Shown here piece after piece: positions 1 to 9,126 of a stretch of DNA of 41,733 nt. Each line of letters starts with the position of its first letter. Within the stretch, counting starts at the first letter, position 1. This stretch comes from an uncultured bacterium (lineage in GTDB: Bacteria; Verrucomicrobiota; Verrucomicrobiia; CAIQCK01). The translations under genes and the position numbers were made by a program. The stretch spans positions 1-41,733 of the forward strand of contig CAIQCK010000095.1 of the NCBI GenBank assembly GCA_903870275.1. Direction: 5' to 3'. The notes under the pieces are model-generated. The model was not told where the DNA came from. It was given only the letters and a program-made list of their open reading frames with translations, and did no database searches.

Positions 1-104
1 CAGGTAGCGGTCAAGCTTATGAATTGCCTTGTATTTCAGGTTGGCAGCCCTGCGTCTCGCCAGTTCCAGGTCACAAAACTGTTCTTTCTTTTGTTTTGCC
101 CATG

Positions 105-2753
105 TCATTGTCCGCCGGCGGGAGGATGGCCTTTCACGTCGGGCAGGTAACGGCGCAGGGCCTCGCGTTTCTTCGCCGGCACCATCTCGTCCCACTCCGT
201 CAACGGTTTCACCTCCGGCACGGACGTCTCCGTTCGGAAGCGCAGGGTCACGATCTGCTGCGGGCGCACCGGGAATTTGTAGGCCGGCCCGCCGCGCAAC
301 GGCTGGCGATGGCCGCCGACCAGATCGGTCAGCGCCGCATCGAGGTGCGGCAGATTCAACGTCACGCTCGCCTTGCCCGCGCGACCGAGACATTCGGCCA
401 GCCGCAGTTCGATCTCGCCGCCCTCGCGCCGCATCGCCTCAACGATCACGTTGTCGCTGGTCTGCACGAACGACATCGCCTTGGCCGGCGCGCAGTCGTC
501 CACCACGACCGGCGGATCGTTGAACTCCCACGCCATCCGGGGAATCCGCGCCGTCGTGAAATCGCCCGCGTGCGCCACGAGCGCGTAACGCAGGACGTGT
601 TGCCCCGCGCCGCTGAGCCAGGAGTTCGGATAGCCGCGATATTTTTCACAGGCGTTGTAGAGATAGATGATCGGCGTGTTCCCGTTCAACTCGCGCCCGC
701 TGAGGCCCTGGTCGAACAGCGCCACGCCCGCGCCGGCCATCTGGTAATGCGACCAGCGCACCGCCGGCGTGATGCCTTTCGCCACGCCGGCCAGCGCCGG
801 ATTCGGCTCGGCCCATGCGGCGTGGGAGAAGCCATACGGGATGCCCCGGCGCACTTCGCGCACCGGCGAGGCGAGCGGAAATTCGGCCACGACCACCGTG
901 CAGTCGGGGAGATCGTTCAACTCGGTCTCGAAATCAATCCGGGGATAGTCGTTATAGAAAACCATCATCCGCCGCAGCTTGCCGCCGCCGATGAACGCCG
1001 ATTCCGCTTCCACCACCGTGGCAATCGGTCCCGTGGTGACCGTCAGCTTCGGGGCCGCCTGGGTCGAGTCGGCCACGCGGTTGCGTTCGGGCCGCTCCAC
1101 CATGTGATCGCCGGTATTCCCGATTTTTTTCTTCGGCTGCTCCGCAACGATGACGTTGGCCGGGCCGGCGAGCATCTCGCGCCCGGACGGCTTGAGCTTG
1201 AGGCTGACGAGCGCGCCGGTGGCCGGATCGAGCCGCACCGAATAACGTTTGGTTTCGATGGTCTTGGGCAGCTCAATACTCTTCGCTGGCGGCGGCGGCT
1301 GGTCGCTCGTTTTTACTGCGACAATTCCGAGCGACGGCACTTGGGGCGCAAACAAGATGCGACGCTCCGAAACCGTTTGCATCTTCGCGCCGACGACATT
1401 CCTGAAACTCCACATCGGGTCATGGCGCTGCCAGTTGAGCGGGTTGAACAACGTGTCACCGCCTTCCGCTGGCGCCAGCGATTTCAGGGCGTCATGACTG
1501 ACCTGGTAATTCGTGCCGCACAAGTAGAGAAAACGATCCTGCGCGTCCCAGGACTTGTCATGCTCAAACACCATCCCGCCGGCGGCGCCCCAAAGCGTAT
1601 TGCGGTCCATGTTCAACAGCAGCGCCAGCCAGCCCTGGTAGAGCCGCTGCGAGGGGTACGCGTATGTCGAATGCAAGCTGGCGATGGTCGCCAGCATTTC
1701 CGCCGCCTGGAGTCCCTGTTCCCGCACACGATAGAGGGACTTCACGCGCGGATTCTGAATCCAGAACGAGTTGTAGGTGAACGCCGTGCCGCTGCGCATC
1801 GTCGGCAGCGAAATCGCACCGGACTTGATGCCGGGCAGCACCGCGTCGAGGTAGCGGCTGGGCGTGGAAAACTTCACGTCATACTCCGGCGCAACCTTCT
1901 TGAACTGTTGCAGGAATTCGGACGGATACGATTTGCAGAGCGGCGCGAGACTGTAGTCGCCGCTGCCTCCGAAGATCAGCACCGGCGCGCCCGGCGGCGT
2001 GCGGCGGGGCGCGCCCTTCAAGTCGGCGGCGTCTGGCCGCTTTCCGTCCTTGTCAGACGGCAGCGGCTCAATGCGCGCGCGAATGTCGTCGGTCAGCGCC
2101 AGCAATTGCTTCTCGGCCAGCGGCGTCTTCGCGCCGAACATCGGCCGCCACTCGAGATAGTGGCCGGGACTGATCGCCAGCGTCCGCGTGCCGTCGGGCG
2201 ATTCGAGCCAGTGCATCGTGCTGCCGGTCGGGTTGAGCCGGCAGTAAACCAGCGCGTCGAGGCCGAGGCCGGCGACGATCTGCGCCATCTGTTCGTGAAC
2301 GCCGCAGACATCAATCATCCAGCTCAGCCGCGGCCGGACACCCATGACCTGCTGTTGCCAGCGCAAGCCCTCAACGCCCATCTTCACCAGCGCCTCGCCG
2401 CCAGAGAGATTGATGGTCGGCTCCAGGAAGAACGCGTTGACCAGCTCGACGCGGCCTTGCTGGACGCGCTCCTTCAACTCCGCGAACCGTTGCGGCGCGA
2501 AGTTGGCGATGGCGATCATGTTGTTGCACTCGGAGAGCGCGAAGTTGTAGTTGGCGTCGTCGCGGACGCGGTCGAGGTGGTCGAGGTAGGAGTTGGCGCA
2601 ATAGTTCCGCTCGGTGGACCAGTCGGTGAGCCAGCCGCAACTCGCCGGGTGAAAATTCGGCACCACGAACACCTGCCGGGGCGGATCGGCCAGAGTGACG
2701 GCACCGCAAGCCAGGTGGACGCCGATAACAAGAAGGAGTCGGAGCGTTTTCAT
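105..2753 (-). CDS. GH38-like alpha-mannosidase family protein, secreted
   Basis: Predicted exported glycoside hydrolase of 882 residues. Residues 1-22 form a Sec signal peptide (MKTLRLLLVIGVHLACGAVTLA). The N-terminal domain resembles GH38 alpha-mannosidases: the segment WMIDVCGVHEQMAQI (about 145-159) lines up with the family's W-x-x-D-x-F-G-H-S block, making Asp148 the candidate catalytic nucleophile. The usual N-terminal metal-binding H-x-D-P-G-W motif is not intact: here it reads FHPASCGW around residue 35, so the metal site is divergent. The large beta-rich C-terminal part fits the GH38 fold. It is the last gene of the operon that begins at 11,024, 42 bp after the LamG gene. Family membership is my pattern match; the substrate is unknown and an inactive or retargeted enzyme is possible. 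Confidence 0.72.
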   Translation of the reverse strand: MKTLRLLLVIGVHLACGAVTLADPPRQVFVVPNFHPASCGWLTDWSTERNYCANSYLDHLDRVRDDANYNFALSECNNMIAIANFAPQRFAELKERVQQGRVELVNAFFLEPTINLSGGEALVKMGVEGLRWQQQVMGVRPRLSWMIDVCGVHEQMAQIVAGLGLDALVYCRLNPTGSTMHWLESPDGTRTLAISPGHYLEWRPMFGAKTPLAEKQLLALTDDIRARIEPLPSDKDGKRPDAADLKGAPRRTPPGAPVLIFGGSGDYSLAPLCKSYPSEFLQQFKKVAPEYDVKFSTPSRYLDAVLPGIKSGAISLPTMRSGTAFTYNSFWIQNPRVKSLYRVREQGLQAAEMLATIASLHSTYAYPSQRLYQGWLALLLNMDRNTLWGAAGGMVFEHDKSWDAQDRFLYLCGTNYQVSHDALKSLAPAEGGDTLFNPLNWQRHDPMWSFRNVVGAKMQTVSERRILFAPQVPSLGIVAVKTSDQPPPPAKSIELPKTIETKRYSVRLDPATGALVSLKLKPSGREMLAGPANVIVAEQPKKKIGNTGDHMVERPERNRVADSTQAAPKLTVTTGPIATVVEAESAFIGGGKLRRMMVFYNDYPRIDFETELNDLPDCTVVVAEFPLASPVREVRRGIPYGFSHAAWAEPNPALAGVAKGITPAVRWSHYQMAGAGVALFDQGLSGRELNGNTPIIYLYNACEKYRGYPNSWLSGAGQHVLRYALVAHAGDFTTARIPRMAWEFNDPPVVVDDCAPAKAMSFVQTSDNVIVEAMRREGGEIELRLAECLGRAGKASVTLNLPHLDAALTDLVGGHRQPLRGGPAYKFPVRPQQIVTLRFRTETSVPEVKPLTEWDEMVPAKKREALRRYLPDVKGHPPAGGQ

Positions 2754-2795
2754 AGGGGAGTGATGGAGTCCATGTTGGTTCTTCAGTGGCGCTGA

Positions 2796-5700
2796 CTATT
2801 CCAAGACGGGTTGAAGTTCGATGAAGTTGAGCATGAGTTCCTGGCCGATGGGGGTGCCGGGGGCGTCGGGCTTGGCCCAGTCGGTAATGACGAGTTTCGC
2901 CGTCGGGCCTCCGGCACGGAAACGCAGCCAGTGGTAGGTCATCCAGAAAGGATTCTTGGTCGTGAACTGCTTCAGTTCGCGACCACTGGGGAAAGGATGG
3001 CTGAAGCCGCCGGGCAGAACTTCCGCGCCGTCGAGCGTGATGGAAACGGCTTGTTCAGCTTTGCGGGATTTGCCGGCGCGCAGGTCGCCGTAGTCGGCCG
3101 TGATCAGCTTGAGCGAATACAGCCGGCCTGGTGTCAAACCCTGCACCTGCTGGCTCGCGACGTTCGGACGTTTGGCGCTGCGCTTCATGCGCAGGAAGGT
3201 GTCGCCCATGGCGCCGCCGGGATAGCGGCCTTCGATCGTTCCGTAGCCGGCGAATTGGCCCGCGCCGACCGCGCCCTCTTCGGCGGCGGCGAACTGCCAG
3301 TGGGCCGTGCCTGCCTCGAAGTCCGGATCGGTCACGTGACGCAGTTCGTAGGGGTCGCTCAACATCCGCGCGGTCTTGCCCTCGATGCAGTAGTGCCGCA
3401 GGAGCCGGCCCATGCAGTTGAGGATTTCCTCGTCAACGTAATTGGAGCGGTAGGGCTGCACGCCCCACAGGCCGAAAAAGGCTGGATCGCAAGCGAGCAT
3501 CTGCATCTGCATGTCGAGGTGGACCCGGAAGTCGGCCTGCGGACAACGGTTGGCGGTGCAGTAGGGCAGATAGGCATACATCGGCGTGAAGATCATCCGG
3601 CGCAACGAGCCGGGGTGGGCGCTTTCGTAGCTTTCGGCGACGCTGCGGAACTGTGTGCGGATATGGCTGAGGTTCTCGGCCTCCGTGGGCATTTCGCCGG
3701 CGTAAACCTCCTCCGAGAACGGCCAGCCAGCGCCGAGCAGCGTTCGCATGAGCAGATTGTCCGGCGTCGCGCCAAACTTTCCGGCTGTGAACGGAATCCA
3801 GAATTTGCCGGCGGAATCAGGCCGCTCGGCGAGACGCGCGATCGAGCGCGCCAGCGGCACCATGAACCGCGTTGACTTGGCACCGGGGTAATACTCGTCC
3901 ACTTGCATGCCGGAGATTTTTGCCAGTTCGAGGCCGGGCCGTTCGGCGTGCGCGGTGGACGTGCCAGGCTTGAGCCAAACCTCCAACAGTTTTTCCTCGG
4001 TCCAGTCCTTGGTGTCTATCAGCCCGGGTGCCTGAACATTTGCCAGCCACTTCTTTCCCTGCGCGATCCATTCCTTCTGTTCCGGGACATCCACGAGATG
4101 GCTCTCGATCATATTGGCATTGGGCAGCGTGTGCTTACGCAACCGCTCCCAGGTGTTCGCGCCAAACGGCGCAATCATGGGGCTGGAGGGATAGACGTTA
4201 TACACCAATGCCGGGATGGCGCGGACGACCAGATCGCCGGGCGTGCCGCTGACCTGCACCACATGCCGGCCCGCCGGCAACAGGCGCATGGCCTCGGCGG
4301 CGGGCTTGCCTTCCTCCGCCGCGAGCACGCGGTCGTCCCCCAGCGCCAGCGCGCAATTTCCCGCGGCGCAGAACCACACCCAGCCATCGCGTGGATTCAT
4401 GAACTCAATGCGGCGGCTCTTGAGCAAACCGCGGGCGCGGGCATCCATGAGTTCGCTCACGAGATTGTTGAGCACGCGGACCTGCTGCTTGCCGTCCGGC
4501 AGGACCGTGGCGAGTCGTTTCACGCTGACCACTTCACGGCCTGCGCAGTCGTGGAAACTCACCTGCAAATCATACGCACCCCACGGCAGGGCGCGGACAT
4601 CCAGCGTGAGCGATTGCTGACTCCGGGGCGACTTGATCTGCCGCGCTGACGCCTCTTGTCCGGTCCCGCGCGAGACGAGCCGGACCCGCAGCGTTCCCTG
4701 GCGCAACTGCTCGGCGGGCATGGCGAACTGCACGTCCAACTCCAGGCGCGCGGTCTTTCCCGGCGCCATCTTCCGCTGCCACGGGTCTTTCACCTGCACT
4801 CGCATCGGTTCGAGCATCAACTGCGCCGCCAAACCCAGACTCATTCGCTCGACTGCGTCTCCCCTGTGGACCACGACCGCCGCCGCGCCACTCGCCTTCT
4901 GCTCGCAAGTGAAAAGGTCGTTGCGACTGCGCCACACGGGCTGGAGCGCGACCTCGCCCACCGTCACCTCCGTCGCCGCGCCCGGCTTCAGCATCCATTC
5001 CCGCTTCACCGCCTCCGGCCAGTCCAGTTCGAGCCGGCGCGGTTGCTTGCTCCAATTGCGGAACGTCGCCGAAACGATCCCGCGCGGCTCCGGGCGCGAG
5101 CCATCAAACAGCACCATTGGCGCACCCGCCTGCACATCGGCCTGCGCCGCGAACAGCCGCTGGATTTCCTTCGTCGCCAGCGCGCGGTTGTAGAGCCGGA
5201 TGTCGTCCAGTTCGCCTTGGAAGAATCCGTTGTAGAACCAGCCGGTCAGCCGCTCCTTGAAGGGCGCTTTGCTGATGGGCAGCGACATCGGCTTGTGCGC
5301 CACCACGACCCCGTCCACATACATCGCGATCTGCAGGGCCTGCGAATCGGCCACCACTGCCACGTGCTTCCACATGCCGTTGAGCAGGCTGGCAGGGGCG
5401 AGCAGCGAATCATTGCTCCGACCGTCGGCCCACTCGAAGCTCAAGCGATTGTAACTGTCGAGGCTGAGGTGCAGATTGCGTGCGATACCGGGGCCGTCAT
5501 CCCCGAAGATCAGCCGGTGCGTGTAGGGCGCCACCGCAGAATCCGTCTTCACCCAGACGGCCAGTGTCACATCGCCGTTCAGGTTCATCGAATCCACCCC
5601 GCCGTATCGCACCACACTCTTCTTGCTGTCGAACCGCAACGCGTGTCCGCGCGGCGAAGGCACCCACTCGACATTCTTCAATGTCGCGTCACGACCCTGC

Positions 5701-5837
5701 CCGGTAACATCCCTGGCAATGACACCGCTTCCTTCATCAAAGTTCCAGTGAGCCACCAGCCCCGGCTCCGCCGCGCGCAATGACGCCAGCGGCGCCAGCA
5801 ACAGACCCGTCGAAACAATCACTCCGGTCAGTTTCAT
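2796..5837 (-). CDS. secreted LamG-domain protein, large unknown C-terminal region
   Basis: Exported protein of 1013 residues. Residues 1-22 are a signal peptide. Residues about 28-230 form a LamG/concanavalin-A-like jelly-roll module, recognisable by LVAHWNFDEGSG at its start, VWVKTD in the middle and GELDDIRLYNRAL at its end; such modules usually bind glycans. About residues 235-480 are beta-rich. Residues about 560-860 look like an enzyme-sized domain with many Trp, Tyr and acidic residues, but I cannot name the family. The last 150 residues resemble a carbohydrate-binding jelly roll. The start codon overlaps the stop of the UroD-family gene by ATGA, so the two are probably translationally coupled. 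Its place between glycosidase-like genes suggests polysaccharide binding or cleavage at the cell surface or in the periplasm. Confidence 0.82.
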   Translation of the reverse strand: MKLTGVIVSTGLLLAPLASLRAAEPGLVAHWNFDEGSGVIARDVTGQGRDATLKNVEWVPSPRGHALRFDSKKSVVRYGGVDSMNLNGDVTLAVWVKTDSAVAPYTHRLIFGDDGPGIARNLHLSLDSYNRLSFEWADGRSNDSLLAPASLLNGMWKHVAVVADSQALQIAMYVDGVVVAHKPMSLPISKAPFKERLTGWFYNGFFQGELDDIRLYNRALATKEIQRLFAAQADVQAGAPMVLFDGSRPEPRGIVSATFRNWSKQPRRLELDWPEAVKREWMLKPGAATEVTVGEVALQPVWRSRNDLFTCEQKASGAAAVVVHRGDAVERMSLGLAAQLMLEPMRVQVKDPWQRKMAPGKTARLELDVQFAMPAEQLRQGTLRVRLVSRGTGQEASARQIKSPRSQQSLTLDVRALPWGAYDLQVSFHDCAGREVVSVKRLATVLPDGKQQVRVLNNLVSELMDARARGLLKSRRIEFMNPRDGWVWFCAAGNCALALGDDRVLAAEEGKPAAEAMRLLPAGRHVVQVSGTPGDLVVRAIPALVYNVYPSSPMIAPFGANTWERLRKHTLPNANMIESHLVDVPEQKEWIAQGKKWLANVQAPGLIDTKDWTEEKLLEVWLKPGTSTAHAERPGLELAKISGMQVDEYYPGAKSTRFMVPLARSIARLAERPDSAGKFWIPFTAGKFGATPDNLLMRTLLGAGWPFSEEVYAGEMPTEAENLSHIRTQFRSVAESYESAHPGSLRRMIFTPMYAYLPYCTANRCPQADFRVHLDMQMQMLACDPAFFGLWGVQPYRSNYVDEEILNCMGRLLRHYCIEGKTARMLSDPYELRHVTDPDFEAGTAHWQFAAAEEGAVGAGQFAGYGTIEGRYPGGAMGDTFLRMKRSAKRPNVASQQVQGLTPGRLYSLKLITADYGDLRAGKSRKAEQAVSITLDGAEVLPGGFSHPFPSGRELKQFTTKNPFWMTYHWLRFRAGGPTAKLVITDWAKPDAPGTPIGQELMLNFIELQPVLE

Positions 5838-7036
5838 ATCGCCTCATCAAATTCGCCGAGTTGCAGCGGATAGCGGCCGAACTCGCGCACCAGCTTCACC
5901 ACATAGTCGTAGCTCTGGCCCGACACGCCGCTGGTGACGGAGTGATCGCTCTGGAAAATCAGGCCGCCGCCTTTGGCCGCGTTGAGCTTGCGCAACACCT
6001 CGCGCTTGATCGCGTCGCGGTCGCCGCTTTCCCAGACCTGCACGTCGCAGTTGCCGCAGAAGCCCAGGCGATGGCCGTATTGCCGCCGCAACTCGACCGC
6101 GTCCATGCCGGCCTTGGCTTCGAGTGGGTTGTAGGCGTCGAGGCCGATCTCAATGTAATCCTCCAGAATCGCCTTCACGTTGCCGCAGCCATGATAGATC
6201 GCCGGCAGGCCGTGCGCGTGCGCCAACGCGATCATCTGCGCGACCCACGGTTTGAAATATTGCCGCCAGTAGGCCGGCGACATGAACGTGCATTTCTTGT
6301 AGGCCACGTCGCCCCAGATCACGAAACCGTCGAGCAGGCCCGCGCCCGCCTCGATCTCGGCCTTCGCCATCGCGAGATAGAACGCGCCGATGCGGTTGAT
6401 GACCTCGCCCATCTCGTCGGGATACTCGCCCATCCACATCATCATGTTTTCCTGGCCGACGAGCCGCGTCAGGCATTCACTCGCCTCCATCATGCTGCCA
6501 TAGACGGGAAAATCCGGCCGCAGCGACTTCACCGTCTCGATCCACGGCGGCGAGTTGCGCTGGAAACCGTCGCCGACGCCGGCGATCTGGTTGTCACCCG
6601 CGCTGAAAAACCGCCGCGCGTCGTCCGGCGGGTCGAACTCGGCGCGCTGGAGCTTCTCGAACGTGTCGGTCTCCCACGCGCGCATCTCCGGCATCGGGAA
6701 GGAGAAATGTTTGTGCATGATCGCGCCAAAGCCGGTCTTCACTGTGACCTCCTCCGGCGTTTCCGAGAGCGTCTCGAACGGCCGTATCCACGGGTCCATG
6801 TTTGGGATCGTGACGATCCAGTCGAGGTCGTAGTGGTAGTAGGGGTTGGCGTCCGCCGCGAGGCCGAGTTCCTCGCGCCAGCGCTTGGTGAAGCCGCCCC
6901 AGAAAAAATCGCTGATCGGCACACGGTCCGGCTCCTGATGCCGCAACGCCTTGTTCATGCGGTCGAGTTTTTTCAGCGTGTCGTCCTTGCGCATCTCCGC
7001 GCCGGCCACTTTTCCAGTCGTGTTGAACATGCCCAT
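5834..7036 (-). CDS. uroporphyrinogen decarboxylase (URO-D) family, methyltransferase-like
   Basis: Soluble cytoplasmic protein of about 400 residues with a URO-D/MtaA-type barrel. I place the start at the ATG at 7036 (MGMFNTTGK) because AAGGAG lies 8 bases upstream and the preceding beta-helix gene ends only 14 bp away; an upstream in-frame ATG at 7102 would overlap that gene. Family signs are HQEPDRVPISDFFWGG near the N-terminus and IYHGCGNVKAIL followed by FCGNCDVQVW. The H-x-C plus downstream Cys pattern resembles the zinc site of methylcobamide:coenzyme M methyltransferases rather than haem-pathway HemE. Its place inside a glycan operon argues against a role in haem synthesis. A role in removing or transferring methyl groups from a sugar or aglycone is inference only. 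Confidence 0.83.
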   Translation of the reverse strand: MGMFNTTGKVAGAEMRKDDTLKKLDRMNKALRHQEPDRVPISDFFWGGFTKRWREELGLAADANPYYHYDLDWIVTIPNMDPWIRPFETLSETPEEVTVKTGFGAIMHKHFSFPMPEMRAWETDTFEKLQRAEFDPPDDARRFFSAGDNQIAGVGDGFQRNSPPWIETVKSLRPDFPVYGSMMEASECLTRLVGQENMMMWMGEYPDEMGEVINRIGAFYLAMAKAEIEAGAGLLDGFVIWGDVAYKKCTFMSPAYWRQYFKPWVAQMIALAHAHGLPAIYHGCGNVKAILEDYIEIGLDAYNPLEAKAGMDAVELRRQYGHRLGFCGNCDVQVWESGDRDAIKREVLRKLNAAKGGGLIFQSDHSVTSGVSGQSYDYVVKLVREFGRYPLQLGEFDEAI

Positions 7037-7050
7037 GGTCGGGTTCTCCT

Positions 7051-9126
7051 TTACTTGGCGGGCGGCTCCGCCATCGGGCGGCCGGTGTGTTTCACCGGCC
7101 ACGAAGCGCGGTCGGCGCTACGGTAGAGGCCGATCTTCTCAATGGGAAAGCGTTTGAAGCCGAGCTTGAAAGCGGGCGAATCGCTGCGAAGCTGGAAGTC
7201 GAGCTTCGCGGCGTTCACGAAGCGCGGGTCGGCATCGAGCAGGTTGTCTTGGAGCGTGACGAATGGCTGAGCCTTCTTCTCGATCTCATCCCACTTGCCA
7301 CCCCGGCAGACGTTGTGCGCGATGAGGCTGCCGGTCGGTGACGCGGGGTCGTGGTCGAGGATGCCGGTGAGCTTCGGGTAGCGCGTGCCGTAGGGCGGCT
7401 CGGTGTACCGGATGCCGTAGAGCGTGCTTTTCTCGCGGCCTTCCTTGATGAGGCCCTCCGGCATCGCGTGCGCCCAGCCCATGCCGCGCGCGTCCACGTG
7501 GACGGCGGGTTTGCAGTCCACGAAGATGTTGTTCTCGATGCTGTTGTCGTGGCCGCCGCCGATGAACGCGGCGCGCGTGACCTTGTAGAAGAGGTTGGAG
7601 GTGATGGTGGTGCCACAATACATGTCGTCGAGATACACGCCAACGCAGCCGCGGCCCTCGAAGCCGTTGATATGATGGAGATAGTTGCAGCGGATGACCG
7701 TGTCGCGCATGGTCCAACTGCGGCCGGAGTAGATCGCGCCGGCGTCGTTGCTCTCGTGGCAGACGCTGTGGATCTCGTTGAACTCGATGACGTGGTCGTT
7801 GCCGCCAAAACCGATGGCGGTGTGCGGCGAGTTCTCCAGCAGGTTGTGCGCGGCGCGGTTGCCGACGCCGGTGATCATGATCGCCGGCCGATACATCCGG
7901 TTCCAACGGCTCCAGTGGTGGACGTGGTTGTTCTCCGCGTAGAGACCGGCGGGAGTGAGCGTCTTCATATCACCGCCGCTGATGTTGATGCCGCCATCGC
8001 CGGTGGCGTAGATGTCGCAGCCGACGACGCCGGAATTCTGGCCGCCGCCAACCTGCACCGCCCAACTGCCGGCGTTGCGGATAGTGCAGGCGGCAATGAG
8101 GCTGTTGGTGCAACCCTTCATGAGGATGGCGTCGTTGCGCGCCGCCTCGAACGTCAGCCCGCGCAACGTGACGTGCGACGCGCTGGTCATCGTGACGAGA
8201 TTCGAGAGCACCGACACCGTGGCGCGGCCTTTTTCAACCGGAGACGGCGGCCAGAAGTAAAGCGTGCCGGCGCCGCGGTCGAGATACCACTCGCCGGGCT
8301 GGTCAATTTCGCAGAGCAGGTTATAACCATAGAACCACTGGCCTTTGCGGTAGCCGTAGCTGTGGTGGGGCCTCGCCAGCGTCATGACCTTCTTCTCCGC
8401 GTCTATGGACTCGATGCGGTGCCGTCCCTCCGCCCAATCCCAAAACCAGTAGCCGAGCACCCACGCGTCCTTCTCGCCGACCCAGCGCGCGGGCCGGTCG
8501 CCGTCGTAGGTGAAGACGCCTTCCTTGCAGCCCTTGGTGCCGCGCACGTCCACCGGCGTCGGGCCTTTGACGTCGGTGATCTTGATAAACCCGTCGTTGG
8601 GATAGCGTGCCAGTGTCATCGGCTGGTCGTTAAAGAAAAGCTCCAGTCCCGGCCCGCCCCCGAGCGCAAAGCCGCCACCCATCGTGCCGAAGTCGCTCAC
8701 GCCGAGCACGCGCAGGTCCGCCTGCACGACATGCCCGCGCGCCGACGGGTCGAGACGGTTCAACACGCCCGCATCCGTCACCGGCTTCCAACCCGTCACC
8801 GTCCTGCCGCCGCTGATCCGCACCGTCTCGCCTTTGCGCGCGCGATAAACGACCAGCGTCTTCGCACTGCCGGAATCGGCCGCCGTCAATTCGAACGGTC
8901 GCGCCAGTTCATACGTGCCGCCATGAATAACGACATCGATTTTGGATTTCGGATTTTGGATTTTGGATTGGCGGGCTCCGTCGCGCGCACGCTCCAGCGT
9001 CGCGAACGGCTTCGCGCTCGTGCCGGGATTGGCATCATTGCCGTTGGGCGCGACATGGAATTCGGCAGCTTGCGAGCCGCCGGCCGCGACGCAGAGTATC
9101 AGGATGAACAGACGGAGTGATTTCAT
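7051..9126 (-). CDS. secreted right-handed parallel beta-helix protein
   Basis: Exported protein of 691 residues, signal peptide 1-20 (MKSLRLFILILCVAAGGSQA). EFHVAPNGNDANPGTSAKPF directly after it is the typical opening of pectate-lyase-like beta-helix proteins, followed by IHGGTYELARPFELT and ISGGRTVTGWKPV. Residues about 310-600 contain helix rungs rich in Asn, Gly and Ile/Val (for example GVVGCDIYATGDGGINISG). Members of this fold are polysaccharide lyases or glycosidases such as GH141; I cannot assign a family from sequence alone. Its start overlaps the stop of the upstream gene by ATGA. Residues about 53-62 (SKIQNPKSKI) are encoded by a tandem heptamer insertion listed separately. Confidence 0.82.
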   Translation of the reverse strand: MKSLRLFILILCVAAGGSQAAEFHVAPNGNDANPGTSAKPFATLERARDGARQSKIQNPKSKIDVVIHGGTYELARPFELTAADSGSAKTLVVYRARKGETVRISGGRTVTGWKPVTDAGVLNRLDPSARGHVVQADLRVLGVSDFGTMGGGFALGGGPGLELFFNDQPMTLARYPNDGFIKITDVKGPTPVDVRGTKGCKEGVFTYDGDRPARWVGEKDAWVLGYWFWDWAEGRHRIESIDAEKKVMTLARPHHSYGYRKGQWFYGYNLLCEIDQPGEWYLDRGAGTLYFWPPSPVEKGRATVSVLSNLVTMTSASHVTLRGLTFEAARNDAILMKGCTNSLIAACTIRNAGSWAVQVGGGQNSGVVGCDIYATGDGGINISGGDMKTLTPAGLYAENNHVHHWSRWNRMYRPAIMITGVGNRAAHNLLENSPHTAIGFGGNDHVIEFNEIHSVCHESNDAGAIYSGRSWTMRDTVIRCNYLHHINGFEGRGCVGVYLDDMYCGTTITSNLFYKVTRAAFIGGGHDNSIENNIFVDCKPAVHVDARGMGWAHAMPEGLIKEGREKSTLYGIRYTEPPYGTRYPKLTGILDHDPASPTGSLIAHNVCRGGKWDEIEKKAQPFVTLQDNLLDADPRFVNAAKLDFQLRSDSPAFKLGFKRFPIEKIGLYRSADRASWPVKHTGRPMAEPPAK
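8939..8970 (-). repeat. tandem heptamer repeat inside the beta-helix gene
   Basis: Four consecutive 7-bp units, three ATTTTGG and one ATTTCGG, followed by a partial unit. They lie in frame in the coding sequence and encode the Lys/Ser/Asn-rich stretch SKIQNPKSKI. Three units make 21 bp, so expansion by three keeps the frame. The composition is AT-rich in a GC-rich gene. Confidence 0.85.

Noticed and set aside
24..2795. 923-residue plus-strand open frame opposite the GH38-like gene
   Set aside because: Antisense shadow caused by high GC; the protein is His/Arg/Ala-rich without domains, while the minus strand has a signal peptide and family motifs. The same holds for long plus-strand frames opposite 3-7 kb, 7.3-9.1 kb, 9.5-10.3 kb, 14.9-16 kb and 17.6-20.1 kb.
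5834..7036. Assignment as haem-pathway HemE
   Set aside because: The operon context and the H-x-C/Cys pattern fit the methyltransferase-like branch of the URO-D family better.
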